NCBI RefSeq assembly: GCF_039542035.1
Contig: NZ_BAABHJ010000015.1
Coordinates: forward strand, 1-64,000
Reading direction: 5' to 3'
DNA length: 64,000 nucleotides
From: Actinoallomurus liliacearum
GTDB lineage: Bacteria > Actinomycetota > Actinomycetes > Streptosporangiales > Streptosporangiaceae
Part shown: in pieces, positions 32,587 to 41,084 of the stretch
Layout of the letters: every line of letters starts with the position of its first letter
Position numbering within the stretch: the first letter of the stretch is position 1
Notes under the pieces: model-generated
Seen by the model: only the letters and a program-made list of their open reading frames with translations
Told to the model about the DNA's origin: nothing
Databases searched by the model: none
Position numbers and translations under genes: made by a program

Positions 32587-33933
32587 TCAGGACCGGGGGC
32601 AGGCGGGGAACAGCCCGCGCGTGCCGGAGGGATAGGCGGTCGCGTCGGTGAACCGGCAGCCGAAGTCGGGACGCGCCACCGCCGCCGGGTCGGTGACCGG
32701 GTCGCCGGCCGGGCGGGGGCCGCCCTGCACCCAGCGGGCCAGGTCGTCCCAGGCCTGCCCGGCCTCGGCGGCGGAGAACTCACAGTGCTGCGCGGTCCGG
32801 ATGGCGCGCTGCACGACGAGGCCCGACCGGTGGGCGCGGGCGACCTCCGAGCCGTAGATCTCCTCCATCGAGAACGGCACGAACATGTCGCCCAGGCCGT
32901 GCAGGGTGACGACCTTGGCGGTGGGCAGCCCGAAGACGCGCGGGATCTGGGAGAGCCGAGCGGAGTACCGGTCGACCGGGTCGGCGGGGCGGACCCGCTG
33001 CACGGTGGCGTTCACGTCGACCGGCGTGTTCGGCGTGTACCGCGTACCGGCGTTGCCGGCGACCCGCGCGGGGTCCTGCGCCAGGCTCGTGCCGGCCGCC
33101 GGGGCCCCCAGGCTGAACAGGAAGTCCTTCCAGAGCGGGAAGGCGGCCTCGGCGCCGGGCCGGGGCCCGCCGGAGCGGTCGATCGTGATGGCCCGCAGTT
33201 GCTTTCCGAGGTCGTTGGTGGTGTCCGGGCCGCCCGGCTTCAGCCCGCCGAGCCCGAGCGCCTGCTCGATCCTCGGCACGGCGTTCGTCAGGTAGTCGGC
33301 CGGCGCGGGATGGGCGCGCACGCCCGCCAGGTCCTGGGCCACCAGGTTGTAGTCCAGGAAGAAGTCGAAGAGCCGGTCGTCGCCGAGCACCCCGCACATC
33401 GGCAGGGCGCCGGAGTAGAAGTTCGGGTACTGCTCGATCGACCGGCCGATCACGTGGCCGCCCATGGACACGCCCGCGATGTAGGTACGGCGCGGTCTGC
33501 GCAGCAGCCGGGTGAACAGGTCGGCGAGGTCGCGGGTCTCCACGACTCCGGAGCGCACGTCGTAGTCGTTGTCGGCGTACGACGACGCGGCCCAGGCGTA
33601 GCCCTCGCCGATCAGCTTCTGCCGCAGCCCGAAGGCGGGCGGATCCACGGTCAGTGCCGTCGACGCGCCGCGGTAGCCGTGCGCCCACATCACCAGTTCG
33701 CCGTTCCAGTCCGCCGGCACCTCGATGTCGTACGCCGCGTGATGGAAGACGCCCTGGCGCACGGTGGTCGTCCGGCCGTCGACCGTCAGCGGCGGGAGCG
33801 CCGGGTTGCTGATCGTGTACGGCGGCAGCGGCCGGTCGTCGGGCACCGTCGTCGCGCCCGCGGCCGGTGCGGTGCCGAGCGACACGGTGACGGCGGCGAC
33901 GGAGACGAGGGAGGCGAGCCGGCGCAGGCGCAT
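32587..33933 (-). CDS. Secreted alpha/beta hydrolase
   Basis: 448 residues with a signal peptide (MRLRRLASLVSVAAVTVSLGTAP.., cleavage near AAGA, residue 27). WNGELVMWAHGYRG gives the oxyanion region; TYIAGVSMGGHVIG is the Ser elbow; LHGLGDMFVP the Asp; RTAQHCEF the His. Several Cys in the C-terminal part suggest disulfides, consistent with export. The family is common in actinomycetes and loosely related to prolyl aminopeptidase/esterase proteins; substrate unknown. Confidence 0.8.
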   Translation of the reverse strand: MRLRRLASLVSVAAVTVSLGTAPAAGATTVPDDRPLPPYTISNPALPPLTVDGRTTTVRQGVFHHAAYDIEVPADWNGELVMWAHGYRGASTALTVDPPAFGLRQKLIGEGYAWAASSYADNDYDVRSGVVETRDLADLFTRLLRRPRRTYIAGVSMGGHVIGRSIEQYPNFYSGALPMCGVLGDDRLFDFFLDYNLVAQDLAGVRAHPAPADYLTNAVPRIEQALGLGGLKPGGPDTTNDLGKQLRAITIDRSGGPRPGAEAAFPLWKDFLFSLGAPAAGTSLAQDPARVAGNAGTRYTPNTPVDVNATVQRVRPADPVDRYSARLSQIPRVFGLPTAKVVTLHGLGDMFVPFSMEEIYGSEVARAHRSGLVVQRAIRTAQHCEFSAAEAGQAWDDLARWVQGGPRPAGDPVTDPAAVARPDFGCRFTDATAYPSGTRGLFPACPRS

Positions 33934-34123
33934 GGACGATCTCCTCGAAGGCAGCCGTCGCGACCCGGGACCGGGTCACGGGGAACGGCCGTCGCGCCGT
34001 CGTCGGCGGGCGTTGACCGGTCGGACTCCGCACCTTAGAGGCGCGGTCGCCCGACGGCAAGATCGTTCGGTTTGTCCGTGCCGGCCGATCGGTGCGTCCC
34101 GGCGGCCGGCGCGTTCCGCGCGG

Positions 34124-34390
34124 TCAGTGCATCCCGCTGGCCATCATGACGATGAGGATGGCGACGTGCGTCACGATGACGAATCCGATGATGAACATGA
34201 ACACGAACTTGGCGGGGCCGTGCTCGAAGACCTTGCCCTCCTTGAGGGGCGCCCGCCCCGCCTGCCGCTTGGCGAGGCGCTCCGCGAACTTCTCCTCATA
34301 GGACTTCTTGCGCGGAGTGAGCTGGTCGCCGGTGGTGGGCTGCTCGCTGGTGGTGAGCTGGTCGCTGGTGGTGAGCTGGTCGCCGGTCAT
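34124..34390 (-). CDS. Small single-pass membrane protein with N-terminal tandem repeat
   Basis: 88 residues. The first 25 hold repeats of the 6-residue type DQLTTS (four copies, last diverged), encoded by about four 18-base tandem units at 34321-34389. A basic helical middle (KKSYEEKFAERLAKRQAG) precedes one membrane helix (FVFMFIIGFVIVTHVAILIVMM, about 62-84). No function recognised. Start ATG at 34390; repeat number is likely to vary between strains. Confidence 0.6.
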   Translation of the reverse strand: MTGDQLTTSDQLTTSEQPTTGDQLTPRKKSYEEKFAERLAKRQAGRAPLKEGKVFEHGPAKFVFMFIIGFVIVTHVAILIVMMASGMH

Positions 34391-34650
34391 CGATGGAACC
34401 CCAATCGTGTGCCTCCGATGAAGAGTAACCATTGCCAGGGTGGGGTGATTCCGTCCGGTGTCCTGTCGTCCCTGCTCAGGCGACCGGAAGGGCGGTGACG
34501 TCCACGGATGCGGGTAGGACCGGCCGGAGCGCCGGGCCCTCGGACCGGGGCGCGGGCCTGCCCGGCCGCCGACCTGTGCGAAAGGACCCGGACGAGACTG
34601 GATAATCGGCGGCACAAGATCGTGATTCCGGTCCGTTGAGAAGGGAATCC

Positions 34651-35805
34651 ATGAGCAGCCACGTCGTCATCGCACCCGACAAGTTCAAAGGGTCGCTGAC
34701 CGCTCCCGAGGTGGCCGCGCGCGTCGCAGCCGGGCTGCGCCGCGTCCATCCGGAGGTCCGGCTGACGACCATGCCGGTCGCGGACGGCGGCGACGGCACC
34801 GTGGACGCCGCGGTCGCCGCCGGCTTCACCCGGCGCCGCACCGTCGTCAGCGGGCCGACCGGTGAGCCCGTCACGGCGTCCTATGCGGTCCGTGACGAGA
34901 CGGCCGTCGTCGAACTGGCCGAGGCGTCCGGGCTGCGTCTGCTGCCCGGCGGCGTGCCCGCGCCGCTGACCGCCTCCAGCCACGGCACCGGCGAGCTGAT
35001 CGCCGCGGCGGTGGCGGACGGGGCGCGCCAGGTCGTCCTCGGCCTGGGCGGCAGCGCCTGCACCGACGGCGGCGCGGGCATGGCCGCCGCCCTGGGCGCC
35101 CGCCTCCTCGACTCACAGGGCCGGGACCTCCCGCCGGGCGGCGCCGCGCTGCGCGACCTCGACGCCGTCGACACGTCGGCGCTGACCGACCGGATGCAGG
35201 GGGTCACGGTCGTGGTGGCGAGCGACGTGAACAGCCCGTTGCTGGGCCCGGACGGCGCCGCCCGCGTGTTCGCGCCGCAGAAGGGGGCCGATCCGGAGCA
35301 GGTCGAGATCCTCGTGGCGGGGCTGGCCCGCCTCGACGCGATCGTCCGCCGCGACCTCGGCCTGGTGATGGCCGGGTACCTCGGGGCGGGCGCGGCCGGC
35401 GGAGTGGGGTTCGGCGCACTGGCGTTCCTGGCCGCCCGGGTCGAACCGGGCATCGCCTACCTCCTCGACCTGCTGGGGTTCGCCGCCCAGCTCGACGGCG
35501 CGCGCCTCGTGGTGACGGGCGAGGGTTCCCTGGACGCGCAGAGTCTGCGCGGCAAGGCGCCGGTCGGTGTGGCGCGGGCGGCCCGGCGGGCGGGGGTGCC
35601 GGTCGTCGCCGTGTCCGGGCGGCGGGCGCTGAGCGACGACCAGCTCCGCGCCGCGGGATTCGCCGGGGCGTACGCGCTCACCGATCTCGAACCCGACCCG
35701 GGGCGATGCATGGAGGACGCGGGCCCGCTGCTGGAACGGCTCGCCGAGGAGATCGCCCGGACGGTGCTGGAGGAACCGCTGAGCCGCCGAGAGCCGACCT
35801 CATGA
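34651..35805 (+). CDS. glxK: Glycerate kinase
   Basis: 384 residues of the GK1 (GarK/GlxK) family, which phosphorylates D-glycerate to 2- or 3-phosphoglycerate. Signatures are VVIAPDKFKGSLTA at the N-terminus, MPVADGGDGTVDA, LGLGGSACTDGGAGMA and VTGEGSLDAQS. Length is normal. ATG at 34651 has GAGAAGGGA upstream; an in-frame ATG at 34636 is less well placed. The gene ends five bases before the convergent methyltransferase. Upstream, 34391-34650 shows no gene. Confidence 0.93.
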   Translation: MSSHVVIAPDKFKGSLTAPEVAARVAAGLRRVHPEVRLTTMPVADGGDGTVDAAVAAGFTRRRTVVSGPTGEPVTASYAVRDETAVVELAEASGLRLLPGGVPAPLTASSHGTGELIAAAVADGARQVVLGLGGSACTDGGAGMAAALGARLLDSQGRDLPPGGAALRDLDAVDTSALTDRMQGVTVVVASDVNSPLLGPDGAARVFAPQKGADPEQVEILVAGLARLDAIVRRDLGLVMAGYLGAGAAGGVGFGALAFLAARVEPGIAYLLDLLGFAAQLDGARLVVTGEGSLDAQSLRGKAPVGVARAARRAGVPVVAVSGRRALSDDQLRAAGFAGAYALTDLEPDPGRCMEDAGPLLERLAEEIARTVLEEPLSRREPTS

Positions 35806-35809
35806 GCGC

Positions 35810-36604
35810 TCAGCCTGCCGGGGAGGAGGTTCCGAGCCGGCCGACGCCGGCCAGCAGCCGCCCCTTGGTCTCCGGGCCGTCGGACCGCCACCTGGCCACG
35901 TGGACGAGGCCCGGTTCGACGAGGTCGAAGCCGGTGAACAGCCGTTCGATCTCCGTGCGGGAGCGGATCACGGCGGGGGCGCTGGACTTGGCGTAGGCGT
36001 TCTCTATCCGTTCGCGCTGCTCCAGGGTCAGGCCCTCGTACGTTCCGGTGGACAGCGCAAGGAAGCTGCCGGGCGCCATGTTCTCCCGCAGCGTCCCGAT
36101 CACCTCTTCGCCCTCCGGGACGAAGTGCAGGACGGCGATGACGAGCAGGCCGATCGGCCGGTCGAAGTCGAGCAGCCGCTCGACGGCCGGGTCGCCCAGG
36201 ATCTCGCGGGGGCGGCGGATGTCCGCCTGCACGGTGGCGATCCGGTCGTCGGTGGCGCGGAACGCCTGGTTGTGCGCGAAGACGATCGGGTCGTTGTCGA
36301 CGTACACGACGCGGGCGGCCGGGCGGATCTCGCGGGCCACCTCGTGCACGTTCGGTGAGGTCGGGATCCCCGTCCCGAGGTCCAGGAACTGCTCGACCCC
36401 CTGCTCCGCGAGGTGGCGTACGACGCGTACGAGGAAGTCGCGGTTCGCCCGCACGAGCTTGCGCTGCTCGGGGTGGGCGGCGATGACCTTCTCGGCCGCC
36501 TCCCGGTCGGCGGCGAAGTTGTCCTTGCCGCCCAGCCAGTAGTCGTACATGCGGGCAGGGGACGGGGTGTGGACGTCGATGACGTCGGGGATCCGTACCT
36601 CCAT
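35810..36604 (-). CDS. SAM-dependent methyltransferase-like protein, DUF574 family
   Basis: 264 residues. HTPSPARMYDYWLGGKDNFAADREAAE is the hallmark N-terminus of the DUF574 (PF04672) family, large and expanded in actinomycetes. FLDLGTGIPTSPNVHEVA and VVYVDNDPIVFAH form the SAM site, followed by IGLLVIAVLHFVPE. Biological substrates of the family are mostly unknown. ATG at 36604 is preferred over an upstream start at 36664. Confidence 0.92.
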   Translation of the reverse strand: MEVRIPDVIDVHTPSPARMYDYWLGGKDNFAADREAAEKVIAAHPEQRKLVRANRDFLVRVVRHLAEQGVEQFLDLGTGIPTSPNVHEVAREIRPAARVVYVDNDPIVFAHNQAFRATDDRIATVQADIRRPREILGDPAVERLLDFDRPIGLLVIAVLHFVPEGEEVIGTLRENMAPGSFLALSTGTYEGLTLEQRERIENAYAKSSAPAVIRSRTEIERLFTGFDLVEPGLVHVARWRSDGPETKGRLLAGVGRLGTSSPAG

Positions 36605-36688
36605 GATCGACAAGCCTAGGGGGCGGCCCGACAAACAGTAATGAACGCGGTAAATCGTGGCCACCTGCGGCCACGCCCGTAAGTGTTG

Positions 36689-37147
36689 TTACATGTCCGG
36701 AAATAGCGGGTCGTCGCCGGGCGGGCCGTCCGCGAGGGCGGCGGCGAGCGGGGCGGGCGGCCGGCCGATCGCGACGCCGAACCGCGCGTGGTCGGCGTAG
36801 TCACGGGCCTCGACGATGAGGCCGTCCCGGACGCGGAGGACGAAGACGTTGCGGATCGCGAACCGGCGACCGGTGGTCGTGACCTGGCCCGCGTACTCGA
36901 ACTCGCCGATGACGACCTCCGGGTCCGCGGTCTCGTGGACCACGACGTCCCGCGCGCTCATGCGCAGGGGAAGTGTGGCAGCGTGCTCGAAGTGCCGCCG
37001 CAGCGCGTCCCGGCCGACGAGGGGTCCGTCCGATGCGGCCATCGGATGCACGACGACGGCGTCCTCGGCGTACAACTCGGGCAGCACGTCCCAGTCGCGG
37101 GCCGTGACGCCCTCGATCAGCCGCTCGAAGACCTCGCGCGGCGTCAT
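36689..37147 (-). CDS. SnoaL-like polyketide cyclase/NTF2-fold protein (copy 2)
   Basis: 152 residues, alpha+beta barrel of the SnoaL/NTF2 type. It is paralogous to the gene just upstream: both share the blocks VFERL, LPELYAEDAVVVHP / LADLYAEDAVAHQP, VVVHETADPEVVI and LRVRDGLIVE-(A/T)-RDY. The start overlaps the stop of the upstream copy as ATGA. Such proteins act as isomerases, cyclases or ligand binders; no catalytic assignment is possible. A divergent TetR gene probably controls the pair. Confidence 0.85.
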   Translation of the reverse strand: MTPREVFERLIEGVTARDWDVLPELYAEDAVVVHPMAASDGPLVGRDALRRHFEHAATLPLRMSARDVVVHETADPEVVIGEFEYAGQVTTTGRRFAIRNVFVLRVRDGLIVEARDYADHARFGVAIGRPPAPLAAALADGPPGDDPLFPDM

Positions 37148-37590
37148 GCGGGCTCCTCGGCGAGGGCCGTGGCGAGGGCGCGGAGACCGCCGGTGGCGCG
37201 GGCGATGGTGAGGTGGTCGTGGTAGTCGCGCGTCTCGACGATCAGGCCGTCGCGGACGCGCAGCACCTGGATGTTGGCCGCGGTCAGCACCTCCTCGCCG
37301 GCCGGGATGTCGTAGTCGAACTCCGCGATGACCACCTCGGGATCCGCGGTCTCGTGCACGACCACGTTGCGGACGCCGAACCGCAGGCCCATCCGGGCCG
37401 CGCTGGCGAACCGCGCCCGGATGACCTCCCTGCCCTCCAGGAGGCGGGGCGCGTCGGGTCCCGGCGGGGCGAACGGCTGATGGGCCACGGCGTCCTCGGC
37501 GTACAGGTCCGCCAGGTCGTTCCAGCGTCCCTCCGCGATGCCGCGGCTCAACCGCTCGAAGACGGCGCGCGGACCGGTGGGTTCGGGCAT
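37144..37590 (-). CDS. SnoaL-like polyketide cyclase/NTF2-fold protein (copy 1)
   Basis: 148 residues, first gene of a two-gene operon of tandem-duplicated SnoaL-like proteins. VVVHETADPEVVIAEFDYDIPAG and NIQVLRVRDGLIVETRDYHDH are the conserved beta strands. The ATG at 37590 lies 33 bases from the first of two operator-like palindromes. The family contains small-molecule isomerases, but the active-site pair of SnoaL is not obvious here. Confidence 0.85.
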   Translation of the reverse strand: MPEPTGPRAVFERLSRGIAEGRWNDLADLYAEDAVAHQPFAPPGPDAPRLLEGREVIRARFASAARMGLRFGVRNVVVHETADPEVVIAEFDYDIPAGEEVLTAANIQVLRVRDGLIVETRDYHDHLTIARATGGLRALATALAEEPA

Positions 37591-37622
37591 GCGAGACTCC
37601 TGTCCAGATCGTCGAAGTTAAT

Positions 37623-37666
37623 CGGAGCGGTCACTCCGGATTGAATTATCCGGAGTGATCACTCCG
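37623..37666. promoter_or_regulatory. Two palindromic operators between SnoaL pair and TetR gene
   Basis: CGGAGTGATCACTCCG at 37651-37666 is a perfect 16-bp palindrome; CGGAGCGGTCACTCCG at 37623-37638 is a near copy, 28 bases away. Lying between divergent SnoaL and TetR starts, they are probably TetR binding sites that repress both promoters. Confidence 0.75.
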
Positions 37667-37688
37667 CCTGTCAATGAGGAAGGTGTGC

Positions 37689-38303
37689 ATGACCGCACCG
37701 CGGCGCGCGTCCGCCCCGGACGGCGGACGGCCGGTCCGCGCGGACGCGCTGCGAAACCGCGCGCGGGTCCTGGAGGCCGCGGAGGCGGTGTTCGCCGAGC
37801 ACGGCACGACCGCCTCCACGGAACAGGTGGCCCGGCGGGCCGGCCTCGGCGTCGGCACCGTCTTCCGCCACTTCCCGACGAAGGAGGCGCTGCTCGAGGC
37901 GGTGTTCGTCGCGCGGCTGGGCCGGCTGGCCGCCGAGGCCGACGCGCTGATGAGCGCGGAGGACCCGGGCGCGGCCTTCTTCGGGTTCTTCACTCGCGTC
38001 GTCGACCACGCCGCGACGAAGAACGCCCTGTCCGCCGCGCTGGCCGAGGCGGGCGTCGACGTCCGGGAGACCACGGCCGGGACGGGCCGGGAGCTCAGGC
38101 GCGCGCTGGGCGCGCTGCTCGGCCGCGCCCAAGAGGCCGGGACGGTGCGGGCGGACGTCGGGCTGCCCGAGATCCTGACCCTCCTGGTCGGCGCGTCACA
38201 GGCGGCCGAGCACGTCGGCGGTGACGCCGAGGTACGGGCCCGCGCCCTCGCCGTCGTCTTCGACGGCCTGCGCGCCACCCCGCCCGCCGCGGGCGGCCAC
38301 TGA
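37689..38303 (+). CDS. TetR-family transcriptional repressor
   Basis: 204 residues. N-terminal helix-turn-helix RVLEAAEAVFAEHGTTASTEQVARRAGLGVGTVFRHFPTKEALLEAV (about 22-68), then a C-terminal ligand-binding domain of the type found in AcrR-like regulators (LLVGASQAAEHVGGDAEVRARAL). ATG at 37689 has GAGGAAGG upstream. It is divergent from the SnoaL pair and probably binds the two palindromes at 37623-37666. Confidence 0.9.
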   Translation: MTAPRRASAPDGGRPVRADALRNRARVLEAAEAVFAEHGTTASTEQVARRAGLGVGTVFRHFPTKEALLEAVFVARLGRLAAEADALMSAEDPGAAFFGFFTRVVDHAATKNALSAALAEAGVDVRETTAGTGRELRRALGALLGRAQEAGTVRADVGLPEILTLLVGASQAAEHVGGDAEVRARALAVVFDGLRATPPAAGGH

Positions 38304-38320
38304 GCGACGGCCTGCGCGCG

Positions 38321-38683
38321 GTGACCGCGAACGCTCGCCGGGTTCGTGACAGCGCCGATGGTGTGAAGTTCGCCACTCGGCGGCCGAACGTGACGGTCAG
38401 GGTCCTTCCGCTGGAGGTTGGCACCCATGCCGGACTCGATGGCCCGTTCATCGTCCTCGGGTTTCCAGAGGACGTCGCGCCCGACGTGGCTTATGCCGCG
38501 ACCAGGTTGGGCGATGCGTTCGCGGAGAGCGCGGAGATCGTTGGCCGGATCAAGGTGGATTTCGAGAGCCTTGAATCCGTGGCGTCGTCTCCGGATGCTT
38601 CAGCGGAGCTCTTCGCTAAGGAGTACCCCGGTCGCCATGAGTCCCGAGCAGGAGTACCCCCGCTTTCCGTGGCGCAAGAGTAG
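38321..38683 (+). pseudogene. Remnant of a helix-turn-helix regulator: DUF5753 domain without its DNA-binding part
   Basis: The readable part RPNVTVRVLPLEVGTHAGLDGPFIVLGFPED, then YAATRLGDAFAESAEIVGRIKVDFESLESVASSPDASAEL, is the C-terminal half of the DUF5753 ligand domain. Intact actinomycete proteins of this type are about 280 residues and start with an XRE helix-turn-helix, absent here: only about 20 unrelated residues lie before the domain, and the TetR gene ends 18 bases upstream. I interpret it as a truncated relic, paired with the DUF397 relic that follows. Confidence 0.65.
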
Positions 38684-38753
38684 CCATAGCGGCGAGGCCA
38701 CCAACTGCGTTGAAGTTCTCGTCTTCGAGTCCCTCGGCGAGAGCGACGGATAG
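38637..38753 (+). pseudogene. Truncated DUF397 protein
   Basis: ATG at 38637, 38 residues: FPWRKSSHSGEATNCVEV is the diagnostic DUF397 motif (WRKSSxSG...NCVEV). The usual second half (VRDSKDPxGP...F) is missing; the frame ends after VFESLGESDG. It overlaps the DUF5753 relic by 47 bases, the typical arrangement of these regulator pairs. Loss of the C-terminal half suggests decay. Confidence 0.6.
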
Positions 38754-38771
38754 TCGGCGAATCAGCCGCCG

Positions 38772-39977
38772 TCAGGACTTGAGGGCCAGTTCGGCCAGGT
38801 GGCGGGCGATGCCGTTGACGTCGGTGTCCTGCACGTTGCTGAGGACGGCGACGGCGATGTCGTCGTCCGGCAGGTACACGTTGCTGGCGTGGTACCCCTC
38901 GAGCAGGCCGGGGTGGTAGAGGTACCGGTGCCCGTTCAGCCGGTCGACGAGCCACCCGAAGGCGTATCCGGTGGAGGGGGAGTCGAGGCAGCCGCCGGAC
39001 GGGCAGTCGGCCTGAGAGGTGAAGGCCAGCTTCACCGTGGCCGCCGGCGCGACGAGGTCGGCGCCGAACGAACGGTCCCAGCGGGTCAGGTCGTCGGCGG
39101 TCGTGTAGACGCCGCCGGCCGCGTACGCCTGCGACCCGTTGATGCGGCCCGCCGGCTTGCCGGTGGAGAGGTAGCCCTTGGCCCAGCCGTCCGGCGGGTC
39201 GCCGGTGCTGTAGCCGGTGTGCTGCAGCGCGAGTGGCGCGGTGATCTGGTCGCGCAGCACGTCGCCGAGGCCCTTGCCGGTGACCTTCTCGATGATCGCA
39301 CCGGCGAGGATGTAGCCGGAGTTGCTGTACTTCCAGCTCGTGCCCGGCTTGAAATCAAGGGGTTTGTGGACGAACCGGCTGATGATCTCCTTGGGCGTGG
39401 TCGGCTGGTCCAGCTTCGTGAAGAAGTCCGGCATCTCGGAGATATCTGGGATGCCGGAAGTGTGGACGAGGATCTCGCGGATCGTGATCGGCTTCCATGC
39501 GGCCGGGCAGGCCTTGATGTAGGTGGGGACGAGGTACGGGCAGACCTTGTCGTCCAGCTTCAGCTTGCCCTGGTCCTGCAGCTTCAGCACGAGCATGGCG
39601 GTGAACTGCTTGCTCACCGAGGCGATCCGGAAGATGGTGTCCGGACTGTTCGGGACGTTCTTCGCCTCGTCGGCCTGACCGGCGGCGAAGCGGGCCAGCA
39701 CCTGACCGCGCCGCACCACCGTGACCGCCCCCGTGAACTTCCCCTTCTTCGCGAGCCCGCGAAGGTAGGAGTCGATCGCGGCCGCGCTCGGGTCGCCGGA
39801 CGGCGCCGGCGACGTGGCGAGGGGGTTGGGCGTGGGCGTGGCGGCCGGGGACGCGGAGGTTCCGGCCGCGCGCGGCGGGTGCGCCGTACCTCCGCCGGAA
39901 TCGCTGCTGCACCCCGTCACCGTCGCGGCGAGCAGCGCCAGCGCGGCGCCGGATCGGGCCAGATGAAGACGTGCCAT
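38772..39977 (-). CDS. Lipoprotein serine hydrolase, class C beta-lactamase/D-alanyl-D-alanine carboxypeptidase fold
   Basis: 401 residues. Lipobox-like ATVTGCSSDSGGG near residue 20 marks a secreted lipoprotein, followed by a Pro/Thr/Ala linker. The catalytic SxxK is FRIASVSKQFTAM; YSNSGYILAGAIIE gives the YxN motif; HPGLLEGYH near the C-terminus occupies the third (HxG) motif. This group includes penicillin-binding-like peptidases and esterases; resistance activity cannot be assumed. ATG at 39977 preferred over 40004. Confidence 0.88.
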   Translation of the reverse strand: MARLHLARSGAALALLAATVTGCSSDSGGGTAHPPRAAGTSASPAATPTPNPLATSPAPSGDPSAAAIDSYLRGLAKKGKFTGAVTVVRRGQVLARFAAGQADEAKNVPNSPDTIFRIASVSKQFTAMLVLKLQDQGKLKLDDKVCPYLVPTYIKACPAAWKPITIREILVHTSGIPDISEMPDFFTKLDQPTTPKEIISRFVHKPLDFKPGTSWKYSNSGYILAGAIIEKVTGKGLGDVLRDQITAPLALQHTGYSTGDPPDGWAKGYLSTGKPAGRINGSQAYAAGGVYTTADDLTRWDRSFGADLVAPAATVKLAFTSQADCPSGGCLDSPSTGYAFGWLVDRLNGHRYLYHPGLLEGYHASNVYLPDDDIAVAVLSNVQDTDVNGIARHLAELALKS

Positions 39978-40152
39978 GGTCACTCCACGGCGTGTCGGTC
40001 GCACTTGTCGAACCTGCCAATGATCCCCAGGGGCACGGACCCCTGCAGGTTATCCGCCGCAGCGAGCAAGATCGCCATTTCGCGTCGCGACGAATGAGCC
40101 TTGATTACCCAGGGTAGTGCTCGGAGCAGCGCACTGGATTTCGGGGGGACCA

Positions 40153-41061
40153 ATGCGAGCCGTGACGGTGTCCGATTTCGGGGCCCAGCCGGAGCTGACC
40201 GAGCAGCCGGTACCCGAACCGGGTCCCGGCGAGGTCCTGGTCCGGATCAGCGCCGCGGGCCTGAACCCCTTCGACTGGAAGGTCATCGACGGCGCCATCC
40301 CGGACGCCGTCTTCCCGCTGGTCGTGGGTACCGACGGGGCGGGCACCGTCGAGCGGGTGGGACCGGGCGTCACCGGCGTACGGCCCGGCGACCCGGTGTT
40401 CGGCCAGTTCGGGGACCCCCGGCGCGGACACGGCTCGTACGCCGAGCGGGCCGTCGCTCCGGTGGACGCCATCGCGGCTCCGCCGCGGACGATCGCGCTG
40501 AGCGAGGCCGCGGCCGTGCCGACCGCCGGGACGACGGCGCTGAACCTGGTCGATCGGGTCGGCGACGCCCGTCGGCTGCTCATCGTGGGAGCGACGGGAG
40601 GCGTCGGCACGTTCGCCACGCAGTTGGCCGCCGCCCGCGGGATCATCGTCGTCGCCACCGCGACCGCCGACAAGGCCGACCTGATGCGGGCGCTGGGCGC
40701 GGCCGAGATCGTCGACCCCACCTCCGGCCCGGTCGCCGGACGGCTCTCCGCTCCCGTCGACGCCCTGATCGACCTGGTCAGCGACACGCAGGGGCTGCGC
40801 GAGCTGCTGCCGGTCGTCCGGCCCGGCGGTACGGTGCTCAGCCCGGTGTTCGCGGTCCCGGAGGAGGGGCTGCCCGGCGTCGAGGCCGTCAACTTCCTGA
40901 ACGAGGCGGGCACCGAACGGCTCGAACACCTCGCGCGGGAGATCGACGCCGGCCACCTCCGCGTGCTCATCGGCGACACCGTCACCCTGCCCCAGGCGCC
41001 GGACGCCCTCGCACGCAGCAGGGCCGGGCGGGCCCGGGGGAAGACGGTCATCGTCATCTGA
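40153..41061 (+). CDS. NADP-dependent quinone oxidoreductase-like enzyme (MDR family)
   Basis: 302 residues of the medium-chain dehydrogenase/reductase superfamily without catalytic zinc. N-terminal GroES-like domain with ISAAGLNPFDWKVIDG and VVGTDGAGTVERVGPGV; nucleotide-binding motif LLIVGATGGVGTFATQLAAARG (GxGGxG-type AxxGGVG). It matches quinone oxidoreductase or zeta-crystallin-like proteins. ATG at 40153 follows a GGGGGG tract. The WYL regulator 24 bases downstream is probably in the same operon and may control it. Confidence 0.9.
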   Translation: MRAVTVSDFGAQPELTEQPVPEPGPGEVLVRISAAGLNPFDWKVIDGAIPDAVFPLVVGTDGAGTVERVGPGVTGVRPGDPVFGQFGDPRRGHGSYAERAVAPVDAIAAPPRTIALSEAAAVPTAGTTALNLVDRVGDARRLLIVGATGGVGTFATQLAAARGIIVVATATADKADLMRALGAAEIVDPTSGPVAGRLSAPVDALIDLVSDTQGLRELLPVVRPGGTVLSPVFAVPEEGLPGVEAVNFLNEAGTERLEHLAREIDAGHLRVLIGDTVTLPQAPDALARSRAGRARGKTVIVI

Positions 41062-41084
41062 CGACCGCAGGGCAGACTTGGCGC

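Noticed and set aside
38772..39977. Beta-lactam resistance gene
   Set aside because: The SxxK and YxN motifs define only the broad serine hydrolase group; the lipoprotein form and the lack of resistance context do not support a resistance call.
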